Assembly: GCF_039543205.1 (NCBI RefSeq)
Contig: NZ_BAABJH010000001.1
Coordinates: 1,488,001 to 1,552,000, forward strand
Length of the DNA stretch: 64,000 bases
Source of the DNA: Flaviramulus_B aquimarinus
Lineage (GTDB): Bacteria > Bacteroidota > Bacteroidia > Flavobacteriales > Flavobacteriaceae
Direction of reading: 5' to 3'
Part shown: positions 51,240 through 59,995 of the stretch, piece by piece
Layout: every line of letters begins with the position of its first letter
How positions within the stretch are numbered: position 1 is the first letter of the stretch
Notes under the pieces: generated by a model
Seen by the model: the letters and a program-made list of their open reading frames with translations, nothing else
Told to the model about the DNA's origin: nothing
The model's database searches: none
Translations under genes and position numbers: made by a program

Positions 51240-52606
51240 TAATTTGAGGATTGTATTTGTTTTGCCTTATCACTAAACGTTTTTGCTTTAGCAGTATTGT
51301 TTAATAGTGTATATGCTTTACTCAATTGATTATAAAAATCGGCTTCCATTTTGGTGTCATCAATAATATAATCTAATCCCGATTCTAAAGCATCTAAAGC
51401 TTTTTTGGGTTGATTTAATGCATTTAAGGCGACACCATTTATTAGATAAAATAAAGGTTGTGATGGATATTTTTCAAGGGCTTCGTTACTCTTTTGTTCT
51501 GCTACATCGTATTTCTGCAAATCAATATATAATAACATCACATTACGCAATATGCCAAAATTATCTGGTTCTAATTTTAAAGCGGATTCAAAATATTCCA
51601 AGGCTTTTTCTTTGTTGTTTTTTGTTAAATGATACTGCCCTAATTCTAAAAGCGTTTTACTATTGGTATCGCTAACTAATGCTGTGGCTTCTACTAAATC
51701 TGCTTCATATTGCGGATTGTTTCCAACAAATTGCACAAAGTCCATTAATACTTTAAGCTTAGCTTCTGGTTTTATTTCAGTGCTTTTAACTACAATTTTC
51801 ATAGATTCTATAGCCTTTTTAGCATCATTGTCATCTAAATAAAACTTATATAACGCTAAATGTACTAATTGCGAATTTGGATTAATTTTTAATAACGCTT
51901 TAGCCGTTTCAAAAGCCTTTTCTTTTTCGTTGTTTTCACTATAGCGAAAAATGAGTGCTAAATAATTTGATTCTTTATCTGGATTACTTTCAACACGCTC
52001 TTCTAAATTTTTTATCTGATCTTTTTTGCGTCCGGTGGCATTATAAATTCTATTTCGCATGAGGTCTCTCGAAACGGAAATACCAAACGTTGCATCCAAT
52101 TCGTCTAAAATTTGCAGTGCATCATCATACTTTTTTGTTTTTACATAAAGTGAGGCTAAATCTTCTTTATAATCGGGGTGATATTTAACAAGTTGCTTAA
52201 CTATTTTTATAGCTTTATCATAATCATTTTGTTCTGCATAAAAGCCATACAGTTCGTCTAAAAACCATTCATTTTCTGGAGCTTTATTTACAGCTTTCTT
52301 AAACGCATCTTCTGCAGCTCCGAAATTTTTTAGTTTGTTATAACTTTTACCTAATTCAAAATATAAAACGGGTACTGAATTATCTAATGCTATGCATTTT
52401 AAAAAGGCTGCTGCTGCTCTGTCGTAATTCTCAATGCCCTTTTGTTTTAAGGCTTCATAAAAAAGTTCTTGAAATTGGTCATCGTTATCGCCTAGGTCAT
52501 CATCAGGCTTAACGTTTTCAACTGTAAAATCTAATTGGGCATGGTTTACTTGTGGAAGCATTAATATTCCGATGAAAAAAAACACTATATGAAATTGCTT
52601 TTTCAT
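51239..52606 (-). CDS. Secreted tetratricopeptide repeat protein
   Basis: The ATG at 52606 (MKKQFHIVFFFIGILMLPQV) gives a signal peptide ending NHAQ; an ATG 5 codons upstream is possible. The mature protein of about 430 residues is almost entirely TPR units, for example VLYFELGKSYNKLKNFGAAEDAFKKA and LLELGQYHLTKNNKEKALEYFE. It would be a periplasmic or membrane-facing scaffold. It is coupled to the DUF4292 gene by a one-base overlap and follows the ABM-like gene closely. Confidence 0.9.
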   Translation of the reverse strand: MKKQFHIVFFFIGILMLPQVNHAQLDFTVENVKPDDDLGDNDDQFQELFYEALKQKGIENYDRAAAAFLKCIALDNSVPVLYFELGKSYNKLKNFGAAEDAFKKAVNKAPENEWFLDELYGFYAEQNDYDKAIKIVKQLVKYHPDYKEDLASLYVKTKKYDDALQILDELDATFGISVSRDLMRNRIYNATGRKKDQIKNLEERVESNPDKESNYLALIFRYSENNEKEKAFETAKALLKINPNSQLVHLALYKFYLDDNDAKKAIESMKIVVKSTEIKPEAKLKVLMDFVQFVGNNPQYEADLVEATALVSDTNSKTLLELGQYHLTKNNKEKALEYFESALKLEPDNFGILRNVMLLYIDLQKYDVAEQKSNEALEKYPSQPLFYLINGVALNALNQPKKALDALESGLDYIIDDTKMEADFYNQLSKAYTLLNNTAKAKTFSDKAKQIQSSN

Positions 52607-52613
52607 ATACTTC

Positions 52614-52931
52614 TTAGTCATTTTGTTTTACCCTTATTAAATCTTCAACAACTTCTAACTCATTTAGAATTTCTATGTTTTCACATGATGACCTCATTAA
52701 AGATCTAGCTTTATCTGCTTCCTGTTTTGGCAATTTTTCACCAGATGCTTTAAACGTACTTTTATCTGGCCATTGTGCATAAGCAACATATTGATATGCA
52801 CTTTGTTTATGTAATCTAGAACCTAAACTTCCTTCATGTTTGTATATTAAATTTGTTAAATCCTTCCAACCTTTTATAAAATTTTGTTCTTTCTCAGGTT
52901 TTACTTGAAAGGAATATAGTATAATATACAT
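52614..52931 (-). CDS. ABM-like (dimeric alpha-beta barrel) protein
   Basis: The 105-residue protein (MYIILYSFQVKPEKEQNFIK ... SAYQYVAYAQWPDKSTF) has the ferredoxin-like dimeric barrel pattern of antibiotic-biosynthesis-monooxygenase-like proteins. Most such small proteins are not antibiotic enzymes; the substrate is unknown. It lies between the nucleotidyltransferase (20 bases upstream) and the TPR gene, within the same operon. Confidence 0.82.
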   Translation of the reverse strand: MYIILYSFQVKPEKEQNFIKGWKDLTNLIYKHEGSLGSRLHKQSAYQYVAYAQWPDKSTFKASGEKLPKQEADKARSLMRSSCENIEILNELEVVEDLIRVKQND

Positions 52932-52951
52932 ATTTATATATTTATCAATTG

Positions 52952-53971
52952 TTATTCCAAAACCGAATAATCACCAATACTTATGCTAGTGAAATTACCA
53001 TCATACTTAACATGATTACCTATCATAGCATTGTCTAAATTAGCATTTTTGATCCTTGTATTTGTTTGTATTAAGCTATTTTTAACAGTTGTGTTTTCTA
53101 TAATGCTATTATTGCCAACTGAAACAAAAGGACCAATTGTTGTATTTTTTAGCACTACATTTTCACCTATAAAACAGGGTTCTATAATATTCGAATTTTC
53201 CAATTTGGCTGATGTTGCCACTAATTGTTCCTCTCCATCGGCTTTCAAAAATCCTAACATACGCTGATTAGTTTCTATGGTAATGGCTTTGTTTCCGCAA
53301 TCCATCCACTCATCAACTGTTCCTGTTTTGAATATTTTGCCTTCTGCCATCATACGCTTTATTCCATCGTTAATTTGGTATTCGCCACCATTCATAATGT
53401 TTTCATCTAGAATTTCTTGTAGTTTTCCTTTTAAAGTGGCAACATCCTTAAAATAATAAATGCCTATTACTGCTTGATCACTTATAAAGGTTTCTGGTTT
53501 TTCAACAAGTTCTATAATTTCATCGTTTGCATTTAATTTAACCACGCCGTATGCTTCTGGATTGTCCACTTGTTTTGTCCAAATCACGCTATCTGCCGTT
53601 GGATCTAAATCAAATTCTGCCCTTATCAAGGTATCGGCATAAGCGATTACTGCTGGCCCTGAAAGCGAAGGTTTTGCACACATAATGGCATGGCCTGTTC
53701 CTAATGGTTGATCTTGTCGATAAATGGATGCTTTGGCGCCTAAACCTTTAGCTAAATCTTCTAAACTTGCTACTACATCATCTCCAAACCAAGCCGGGTC
53801 ACCTAAAACAAAGGCTATTTCTTCTATGGGTTGTTTTAAAACTTTAGCTATATCTTTTACCAATCTATGAACTATAGGTTGTCCTGCAACTGGGATTAAT
53901 GGTTTTGGTACGGTTAAACTGTGTGGGCGCAAACGAGAACCCCGTCCTGCCATTGGTACTATTATTTTCAT
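52952..53971 (-). CDS. Sugar-phosphate nucleotidyltransferase with left-handed beta-helix tail
   Basis: The 339-residue protein starts with the nucleotide-binding motif MKIIVPMAGRGSRLRPHSLT then VPKPLIPVAGQPI. It has the catalytic Asp region VIAYADTLI and YGVVKLNANDEIIELVEKP, and ends in hexapeptide repeats (NSNIIEPCFIGENVVLKNTTI). It makes an NDP-sugar from NTP and a sugar-1-phosphate, probably for cell-surface polysaccharide. Sugar and base cannot be fixed. It is in an operon with dut and a flippase upstream. Confidence 0.9.
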   Translation of the reverse strand: MKIIVPMAGRGSRLRPHSLTVPKPLIPVAGQPIVHRLVKDIAKVLKQPIEEIAFVLGDPAWFGDDVVASLEDLAKGLGAKASIYRQDQPLGTGHAIMCAKPSLSGPAVIAYADTLIRAEFDLDPTADSVIWTKQVDNPEAYGVVKLNANDEIIELVEKPETFISDQAVIGIYYFKDVATLKGKLQEILDENIMNGGEYQINDGIKRMMAEGKIFKTGTVDEWMDCGNKAITIETNQRMLGFLKADGEEQLVATSAKLENSNIIEPCFIGENVVLKNTTIGPFVSVGNNSIIENTTVKNSLIQTNTRIKNANLDNAMIGNHVKYDGNFTSISIGDYSVLE

Positions 53972-54010
53972 TATTTTATGTTAATTCGTTTATATCTTTA
54001 TTTGTTTTAA

Positions 54011-54056
54011 TACGAATTCACGAATTATTATTCTGAAATCGTTAATCGTAATTCGT
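54011..54056. repeat. Degenerate 7-bp repeats between dut and the nucleotidyltransferase gene
   Basis: Three consecutive 7-mers AAATCGT-TAATCGT-AATTCGT fill 54036-54056 up to the dut stop. Two more ACGAATT-like units lie at 54012-54018 and 54020-54026. The pattern recalls the heptamers at 56959-57021. Confidence 0.45.
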
Positions 54057-54059
54057 CAA

Positions 54060-54494
54060 TCATTTTGTTCCTGTACTTCCAAACCCTCCAGAACCTCTAT
54101 CAGTATTTGACAACTCTTCTACTTGATCCCATTCAGCACGTTCGTGTTTAGCAATTATCAATTGTGCAATACGTTCTCCGTTATTAATGGTAAAGTCTTC
54201 GCTTGAAAGATTAATTAAAATTACTCCTATTTCTCCTCTGTAATCAGCATCTATCGTTCCAGGTGCATTGAGTACTGTAATGCCTTTTTTTGCAGCTAAT
54301 CCGCTTCTAGGACGTACTTGAGCTTCAATACCTACTGGTAGCTCTATAAATAAACCTGTACCAACTATGGTGCGCTCTAAAGGTTTTAAAATTCTAGATT
54401 CTGTTAAACTTGCTCGTAAATCCATGCCTGCGGAAGCCATAGTTTCATAATGCGGTAAATCGTGTCTTGATTTGTTTATTATTTTTATTTGCAT
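54060..54494 (-). CDS. dut: Deoxyuridine 5'-triphosphate nucleotidohydrolase
   Basis: The 144-residue trimeric dUTPase shows its five motifs: SAGMDLRA, PRSGLAAKKG, NAPGTIDADYRGEIGVILIN, GERIAQLI and the C-terminal RGSGGFGSTG. It hydrolyses dUTP to dUMP and pyrophosphate, keeping uracil out of DNA and supplying dTMP synthesis. It starts one base downstream of the flippase stop, so it shares that message. Confidence 0.97.
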   Translation of the reverse strand: MQIKIINKSRHDLPHYETMASAGMDLRASLTESRILKPLERTIVGTGLFIELPVGIEAQVRPRSGLAAKKGITVLNAPGTIDADYRGEIGVILINLSSEDFTINNGERIAQLIIAKHERAEWDQVEELSNTDRGSGGFGSTGTK

Positions 54495-54495
54495 G

Positions 54496-55956
54496 TTATT
54501 TTTTTAAAAGTTGCTTAATAACTTTCTGTTCAGCATAATATACGATGCCCAAAAATACAATTAACATAGATATTCCAACAATATAAACGCCTCTAAATTG
54601 ATAAAAAGATAGCATTGAAAGTGTTACTGAAAGGAACAAATACATAATTATTTTTTTAAGGTTATATGGTATTGGATAATATTTTCTTCCAAAATAATAA
54701 GACAATAACATCATTGATGCATAAGCAATTAAAGTTGCTATGGCAGAGCCTTTATAACTTATAATAGGAATTAGCCAAAAGTTTAATCCTAATGTTAATA
54801 ATGCGCCAAATATTGATATATACGCACCAAATTTTGTTCTGTCTGTTATTTTATACCAAACTGAAAGATTGTGATAAATCCCTAAACAAAAATTTGCTGT
54901 AAGAATTAGAGGTACAATCCACATGGCTTCCCAATAATCTTCACTTCTCACAATAATTAATTTCAACATATCCGCAAAAACAACTACTGCTAGTAATATG
55001 ATTGAACCAAATGCAACAAAAAATTCTAAAATTCTAGCATAATTCTTTTGAGGGTTTTCAGCTTTTGCATGGCTAAAGAAAAAAGGCTCTATTCCCAAAC
55101 GATATGCAGTAGCAAAAAGTGTCATAAACAATGCTAGTTTATAACAAGCTGAATACATGCCTATTTCTGTTTTGGCAATATTTTCAGGTAATAGATAATC
55201 CAATAATATTCTATCAAAAGTTTCATTGATTGAAAAAGCAACGCCTGCAATTAATACTGGAGTCGCATATTTTATCATTTTCTTCCATAAAACATTGTCG
55301 AATTTATATTTGATTTTAGCGTAAAATGGAAAGATTAATAAAAGTGTGATTCCACTTGCTATTAAATTTGCTATAAAAATATAATTAATTTCAAAGTTTG
55401 GAATGTATATGCTTTCAAGCATAGTATTATTAGAAGCTAAACCTTGTAATGCCAATAAAAAGAACACATTTAAACTTATATTAATGATAACATTAAAAAT
55501 TTTAATAATTGCGTAGCGCATTGGTTTTTCATTAGCTCTTAGCCATGCAAAGGGTATAATAACCAAGGCGTCTAATAGTAAAATCCATAGAACTAACCTG
55601 ATATATTTTACATCAATATCGATTAAACTTGATATTTGGTTTTTGAATAAAAAGCCTAGAATAAAAAATCCAATTGACGTAATGACTAATGACATTGCGG
55701 CTGTACTGGTTACGCTATCTTTATCATCTTCTTTATTGAAAAACCTGAAAAAAGCGGTTTCCATACCGTAAGCTAGAATCACATTGAATAGTACGAAATA
55801 AGAAAAAATAACAGAAACCTCTCCATATTCTGCAACCGAAGAAAGCACACCTTCTGTGGTATAAAGTGGCACTAATAAAAAACTCAACATTCTGGGAAGT
55901 ACAGTTGCTAAACCATAGATAAATGTTTGTTTAAATAAAGACTTGAGTACGCTCAA
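54496..55956 (-). CDS. Wzx-like polysaccharide flippase (MATE/MVF superfamily)
   Basis: The 486-residue protein has about 12-14 membrane helices and the N-terminal signature FKQTFIYGLATVLPRMLSFLLVPLYT, typical of oligosaccharide flippases. It moves lipid-linked surface polysaccharide units or a similar lipid carrier across the inner membrane. It heads the operon with dut, the nucleotidyltransferase, the TPR gene, DUF4292 and envC-like genes. The atpG terminator at 56000-56029 isolates it from the ATP synthase operon. Confidence 0.9.
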   Translation of the reverse strand: MSVLKSLFKQTFIYGLATVLPRMLSFLLVPLYTTEGVLSSVAEYGEVSVIFSYFVLFNVILAYGMETAFFRFFNKEDDKDSVTSTAAMSLVITSIGFFILGFLFKNQISSLIDIDVKYIRLVLWILLLDALVIIPFAWLRANEKPMRYAIIKIFNVIINISLNVFFLLALQGLASNNTMLESIYIPNFEINYIFIANLIASGITLLLIFPFYAKIKYKFDNVLWKKMIKYATPVLIAGVAFSINETFDRILLDYLLPENIAKTEIGMYSACYKLALFMTLFATAYRLGIEPFFFSHAKAENPQKNYARILEFFVAFGSIILLAVVVFADMLKLIIVRSEDYWEAMWIVPLILTANFCLGIYHNLSVWYKITDRTKFGAYISIFGALLTLGLNFWLIPIISYKGSAIATLIAYASMMLLSYYFGRKYYPIPYNLKKIIMYLFLSVTLSMLSFYQFRGVYIVGISMLIVFLGIVYYAEQKVIKQLLKK

Positions 55957-55999
55957 AAAAATTGTGTGTTTTTCATGCTAAAAATAAGGCTTTTATAAC

Positions 56000-56029
56000 A
56001 AAAAAACCTAACTCGTTAAAGTTAGGTTT
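56000..56029 (-). terminator. Terminator of the ATP synthase operon
   Basis: On the minus strand AAACCTAAC / GTTAGGTTT (56029-56021 with 56012-56004) is followed by a T tract (complement of 56000-56006). It lies about 65 bases after the atpG stop. Confidence 0.85.
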
Positions 56030-56056
56030 ATAATTTTTATATGAGATGCTAAAATA

Positions 56057-56076
56057 GCCCTGATAGTTATCGGGGC
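56057..56076. repeat. Decayed copy of the CCCGATAGCTATCGGG palindrome
   Basis: GCCCTGATAGTTATCGGGGC resembles the perfect palindromes at 5355 and 13885 but carries two substitutions. It lies between atpG and its terminator. Confidence 0.55.
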
Positions 56077-56093
56077 AGCATAATAATACTTAA

Positions 56094-56954
56094 TTAGTTA
56101 TTCAAAGCTTCTGCTCCACCTACAATCTCAAGGATTTCATTAGTAATTGCTGCTTGACGTGCTTTGTTGTAAGTTAATTTCAATTGATCCCTTAACTCAG
56201 TAGCGTTATCCGTTGCTTTATGCATGGCCGTCATACGGGCACCGTGTTCTGATGCAAATGAATCTCTAATACCTTTATATAATTGTGTTTTTAAAGACTT
56301 AGGTATTAACTCTTCAACAATTTCTAGTTTTGATGGCTCAAAAATATAATCTGAGTTTGCATTAGCTTCACCTTCAACAGGGACAATTGGTAAAAACTGC
56401 TCTGTCATTACAATTTGAGTTGCTGCGTTTTTGAATTTGTTATAAACGATTTCGATTTTATCAAACTCGCCAGCAACAAATTTATCCATTAACAATTCAG
56501 CAATTTCAGCAACATTGTCAAAGGTTAAATCGTCATAAACTTCACTTTTATTAGCTATAACTCTATTGGTTTTTTTAAAAGCATCGTTTGCTTTTTTTCC
56601 AATAGCTAAATACGAAACCTCTTGATTTGCATAGGTTTCATCTGTTAGTTTATTAACTTCCTTAATGATGTTTGAATTAAATGCTCCTGCTAGACCTCTA
56701 TTAGAAGTAATTGGTACTAAAAGCACTTTCTTTAATTCACGTTGCTCAGAATATGCACTACCAGAATCTGCGTCTAAAGTGGCGCTTAAACTTTGTAAAA
56801 GCTCCGTTAACTTATCAGCATAAGGACGCATTGCTGTAATAGCATCTTGTGCCTTCTTTAACTTTGCAGCCGATACCATTTTCATGGCACTGGTAATCTG
56901 CATCGTTGAAGATACTGATGATATTCTATTACGTATTTCTTTTAAATTTGCCAT
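56094..56954 (-). CDS. atpG: ATP synthase F1 subunit gamma
   Basis: The 286-residue protein begins MANLKEIRNRISSVSSTMQITSAMKMV and ends with the conserved SEHGARMTAMHKATDNATEL then NKARQAAITNEILEIVGGAEA. It forms the rotating central shaft of F1. It is the last gene of the operon, separated from atpA by a spacer made almost wholly of nine 7-bp units. Confidence 0.97.
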   Translation of the reverse strand: MANLKEIRNRISSVSSTMQITSAMKMVSAAKLKKAQDAITAMRPYADKLTELLQSLSATLDADSGSAYSEQRELKKVLLVPITSNRGLAGAFNSNIIKEVNKLTDETYANQEVSYLAIGKKANDAFKKTNRVIANKSEVYDDLTFDNVAEIAELLMDKFVAGEFDKIEIVYNKFKNAATQIVMTEQFLPIVPVEGEANANSDYIFEPSKLEIVEELIPKSLKTQLYKGIRDSFASEHGARMTAMHKATDNATELRDQLKLTYNKARQAAITNEILEIVGGAEALNN

Positions 56955-56958
56955 TATT

Positions 56959-57021
56959 TAGTCTTTAGTAATTAGTCTGTAGTCTTTAGACTATTGTCTA
57001 GAGTCTAACGTCTAAGGTCTA
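56959..57021. repeat. Nine tandem degenerate heptamers (TAGTCTA type) between atpA and atpG
   Basis: In exact steps of seven the plus strand reads TAGTCTT, TAGTAAT, TAGTCTG, TAGTCTT, TAGACTA, TTGTCTA, GAGTCTA, ACGTCTA, AGGTCTA. The array fills all but a few bases of the gap between the atpA stop (57024) and the atpG ATG (56954). Confidence 0.8.
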
Positions 57022-57023
57022 AA

Positions 57024-58598
57024 TTAATACTTCCCCGACAGATCTTTAGCTACAGCTGTTAATGTATCTGTAACTTCATCAGTTAATTTCCCTGCTTTTA
57101 ATGTACTTAACACATCTGCATGTTTAGCTTTTAAGAATTCAATGAAATCTCTTTCAAATTCTTTTACTTTTTCAACAGGAACGTTTCTCAATAAGTTTTT
57201 AGATCCTGCATAAATAATTGCAATTTGATCTTCAACTGTAAATGGATCGTTTTGTGCTTGTTTTAAGATTTCAACGTTACGTTTTCCTTTTTCAATTACG
57301 TTTAAAGTCACCGCATCTAAATCTGAACCAAACTTAGCAAATGCTTCTAATTCACGATATTGTGCTTGATCTAATTTTAAAGTACCTGCAACTTTCTTCA
57401 TGGATTTAATCTGCGCATTACCACCAACACGAGATACCGAAATACCTACGTTAATTGCTGGACGTACACCAGAGTTAAATAAATCTCCATCTAAAAAGAT
57501 TTGTCCATCTGTAATAGAAATTACGTTTGTTGGAATATAAGCAGATACGTCACCCGCTTGTGTTTCAATAATTGGTAAAGCTGTTAAAGAACCTCCTCCT
57601 TTCACTAATGGTTTTAATGAATCTGGAAGGTCATTCATGTCTTTAGCAATATCGTCATCATTGATAACTTTTGCAGAACGCTCTAATAATCTAGAGTGCA
57701 AATAGAAAACGTCACCTGGATACGCCTCACGTCCTGGTGGACGACGTAATAATAAAGATACCTCACGGTAAGCAACGGCTTGTTTTGATAAGTCATCATA
57801 AACAATTAAAGCTGGTCTACCAGTATCTCTAAAATACTCTCCAATTGCAGCACCTGCCATTGGGGCATATACTTGCATTGGAGCAGGGTCGGATGCGTTT
57901 GCCGCAACAATAGTTGTATAAGCTAAAGCACCTTTTTCTTCCAATGTTTTAGCAATTAAAGCTACTGTTGATGCTTTTTGACCAACGGCAACATATATAC
58001 AGAATACAGGCTCACCTGCATCATAAAATTCTTTTTGATTTAAGATGGTATCAATACAAACTGCAGTTTTACCAGTTTGACGGTCACCAATAACCAACTC
58101 ACGTTGTCCACGACCTACAGGAATCATAGCGTCAATAGACTTAATACCTGTTTGTAATGGCTCAGTAACTGGCTCACGGAAAATAACACCTGGTGCTTTA
58201 CGCTCTAAAGGCATTTCGTAAGTTTTACCAGAAATTGGTCCTTTACCATCAATAGGGTTTCCTAAAGTATCAACAACACGACCAACAATGCCTTCTCCAA
58301 CATTAATAGAAGCAATACGTCCTGTACGTTTTACTGTAGATCCTTCTTTCACGCCTACAGACCCTCCTAATAATACAATACCAACGTTATCTTCTTCAAG
58401 GTTAAGTACAATACCCTCTAATCCGCCTTCGAATTCAACTAACTCACCATATTGCGCGTTAGATAATCCGTAAGCACGTACAATACCATCACCTACAGTT
58501 AATACAGTTCCTACTTCATCTAATGAAGCACTAGCTTCAAAACCTGAAAGTTGTTTTTTTAAGATTGCTGATATCTCAGCTGGTTTTACTTCTGCCAT
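57024..58598 (-). CDS. atpA: ATP synthase F1 subunit alpha
   Basis: The 524-residue protein carries the P-loop GDRQTGKTAV, VGQKASTVALIAKTLEE and the signature AINVGISVSRVGGNAQIK. It is the non-catalytic nucleotide-binding subunit of the F1 hexamer. Order atpH-atpA-atpG is standard. The catalytic beta subunit gene is not in this window. Confidence 0.98.
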   Translation of the reverse strand: MAEVKPAEISAILKKQLSGFEASASLDEVGTVLTVGDGIVRAYGLSNAQYGELVEFEGGLEGIVLNLEEDNVGIVLLGGSVGVKEGSTVKRTGRIASINVGEGIVGRVVDTLGNPIDGKGPISGKTYEMPLERKAPGVIFREPVTEPLQTGIKSIDAMIPVGRGQRELVIGDRQTGKTAVCIDTILNQKEFYDAGEPVFCIYVAVGQKASTVALIAKTLEEKGALAYTTIVAANASDPAPMQVYAPMAGAAIGEYFRDTGRPALIVYDDLSKQAVAYREVSLLLRRPPGREAYPGDVFYLHSRLLERSAKVINDDDIAKDMNDLPDSLKPLVKGGGSLTALPIIETQAGDVSAYIPTNVISITDGQIFLDGDLFNSGVRPAINVGISVSRVGGNAQIKSMKKVAGTLKLDQAQYRELEAFAKFGSDLDAVTLNVIEKGKRNVEILKQAQNDPFTVEDQIAIIYAGSKNLLRNVPVEKVKEFERDFIEFLKAKHADVLSTLKAGKLTDEVTDTLTAVAKDLSGKY

Positions 58599-58627
58599 CT
58601 TATTGTTTATTTAGATATATAAATATC

Positions 58628-59164
58628 TTAGTTTAATGTAAATTCTCTTTTTAATTGGTTTAGTTGATTTGCAACACTTGCGTTGTATTGCACATCACCT
58701 ATACGTAAAATGAAACCACCTAAAATGCTTTCATCTATAATATTTTCTACTTCAACATTTTTACCTGTAAGTTCTTTAGCTTTTGCTAAAACTTTCTTCT
58801 CTAAAGTATCTGTTAAAGCTACTGCCGTAGTAACCGTTGCTAACTCAATGCCCTTTGATTCATCAAATAACTGATTGTATTTTGAAGCTACATGACCTAA
58901 AACATCAATTCTGTTATTCGTGATTAAAGTATCGATTAAGCTTAGTGTGGTTTTGTTTGATTTTTTAAAAATATCTAACAAAACTGACTTTTTAGTTGAA
59001 GAAGGTATTACAGGACTTTGAAGCATGTCACTTAGCTCTTTACTTTCTGCAATGGTATTAGCTATTAACTTCATATCTATATTTACAGCGCCTGCTGCCT
59101 TTTGATCTGATGCTAAACTTAATAGTGCCTTTGCGTAACGTATTGCTGCTCTTGCTCCTGCCAT
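58628..59164 (-). CDS. atpH: ATP synthase F1 subunit delta
   Basis: The 178-residue protein (MAGARAAIRYAKALLSLASD ... ESILGGFILRIGDVQYNASV) matches the OSCP/delta family, which links the F1 head to the peripheral stalk. It lies 6 bases after atpF and 29 bases before atpA. Confidence 0.95.
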   Translation of the reverse strand: MAGARAAIRYAKALLSLASDQKAAGAVNIDMKLIANTIAESKELSDMLQSPVIPSSTKKSVLLDIFKKSNKTTLSLIDTLITNNRIDVLGHVASKYNQLFDESKGIELATVTTAVALTDTLEKKVLAKAKELTGKNVEVENIIDESILGGFILRIGDVQYNASVANQLNQLKREFTLN

Positions 59165-59170
59165 TATAAC

Positions 59171-59671
59171 TTAGTTTAATGATTTTTCACCTAACATCGT
59201 TTCAACCAATTTTAATTGCTTGTCTTTGTTAGATAATTCAGTTCGCACTACTTTTTCTGCAATCTCTAAAGATAAACCTGCTACGTGATTTTGAAGTTCA
59301 GCCATTGCTGCTTTCTTTTCACTTTCAATAGCGGCTTGTGCTTGCTCAATCATTTTATTTGCTTGCTCTTGAGCTTCTCCTTTGGCATCGTCAATCATTT
59401 TATTTTTGATATCACGTGCTTCTTTCAACATGGTTTCGCGCTCTGCTCTAGCTTCTTTTAATAATTTTTGATTGTCAGCTTGAAGGTTTTCCATTTCTAA
59501 CTTCGCTTTTTCTGCGGAGTCTAATGCATTTTTAATGCCTTCTTCTCTATCATTAACTGAATCTAATATTGGCTTCCAAGCAAACTTTTTCAATAAAAAA
59601 ATAAGTGCTATAAATAGTACTGCTTGCCAAAAAAACAATCCTAATGAAAAGTCTTCGAATAATTTTCCCAT
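59171..59671 (-). CDS. atpF: ATP synthase F0 subunit b
   Basis: The 166-residue protein has one N-terminal membrane helix (LFFWQAVLFIALIFLLKKF) followed by a long charged helix (about 30-160), the peripheral stalk of the synthase. It sits between atpE (80-base gap) and atpH (6-base gap). Confidence 0.96.
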   Translation of the reverse strand: MGKLFEDFSLGLFFWQAVLFIALIFLLKKFAWKPILDSVNDREEGIKNALDSAEKAKLEMENLQADNQKLLKEARAERETMLKEARDIKNKMIDDAKGEAQEQANKMIEQAQAAIESEKKAAMAELQNHVAGLSLEIAEKVVRTELSNKDKQLKLVETMLGEKSLN

Positions 59672-59751
59672 AATAATTTATATTTCTAAAAAACTTATGT
59701 TTAATTAAAAGAACAGCTATAACCAACCGTTATAGCTGTATCTTGTTTGTA

Positions 59752-59943
59752 TTATACTGCAAATAATGCAGCAAATCCAATACCTTCAATTAAGGCTGCT
59801 GCAATAAGCATAGCCGTTTGAATTTTTCCTGTAGCTTCAGGTTGACGAGCGATTGCTTCCATAGCAGAACCACCGATTCTACCAATACCAATACCTGCTC
59901 CAATTACTACTAAACCTGCACCTACGATAGCTGGAATTTCCAT
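59752..59943 (-). CDS. atpE: ATP synthase F0 subunit c
   Basis: The 63-residue protein has two hydrophobic helices (IVGAGLVVIGAGIGIGRIGG and MLIAAALIEGIGFAALFAV) joined by the polar loop AIARQPEA. The ion-binding carboxylate is the Glu in ALIEGIG. It forms the rotor ring. No Na+-type ligand set is evident, so proton use is likely. It is shorter than many c subunits, as expected when no N-terminal extension is present. Confidence 0.96.
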   Translation of the reverse strand: MEIPAIVGAGLVVIGAGIGIGRIGGSAMEAIARQPEATGKIQTAMLIAAALIEGIGFAALFAV

Positions 59944-59995
59944 AATATATATATATAATTAATTAAACATTCAATTTATAAAAATCATCAACAAA

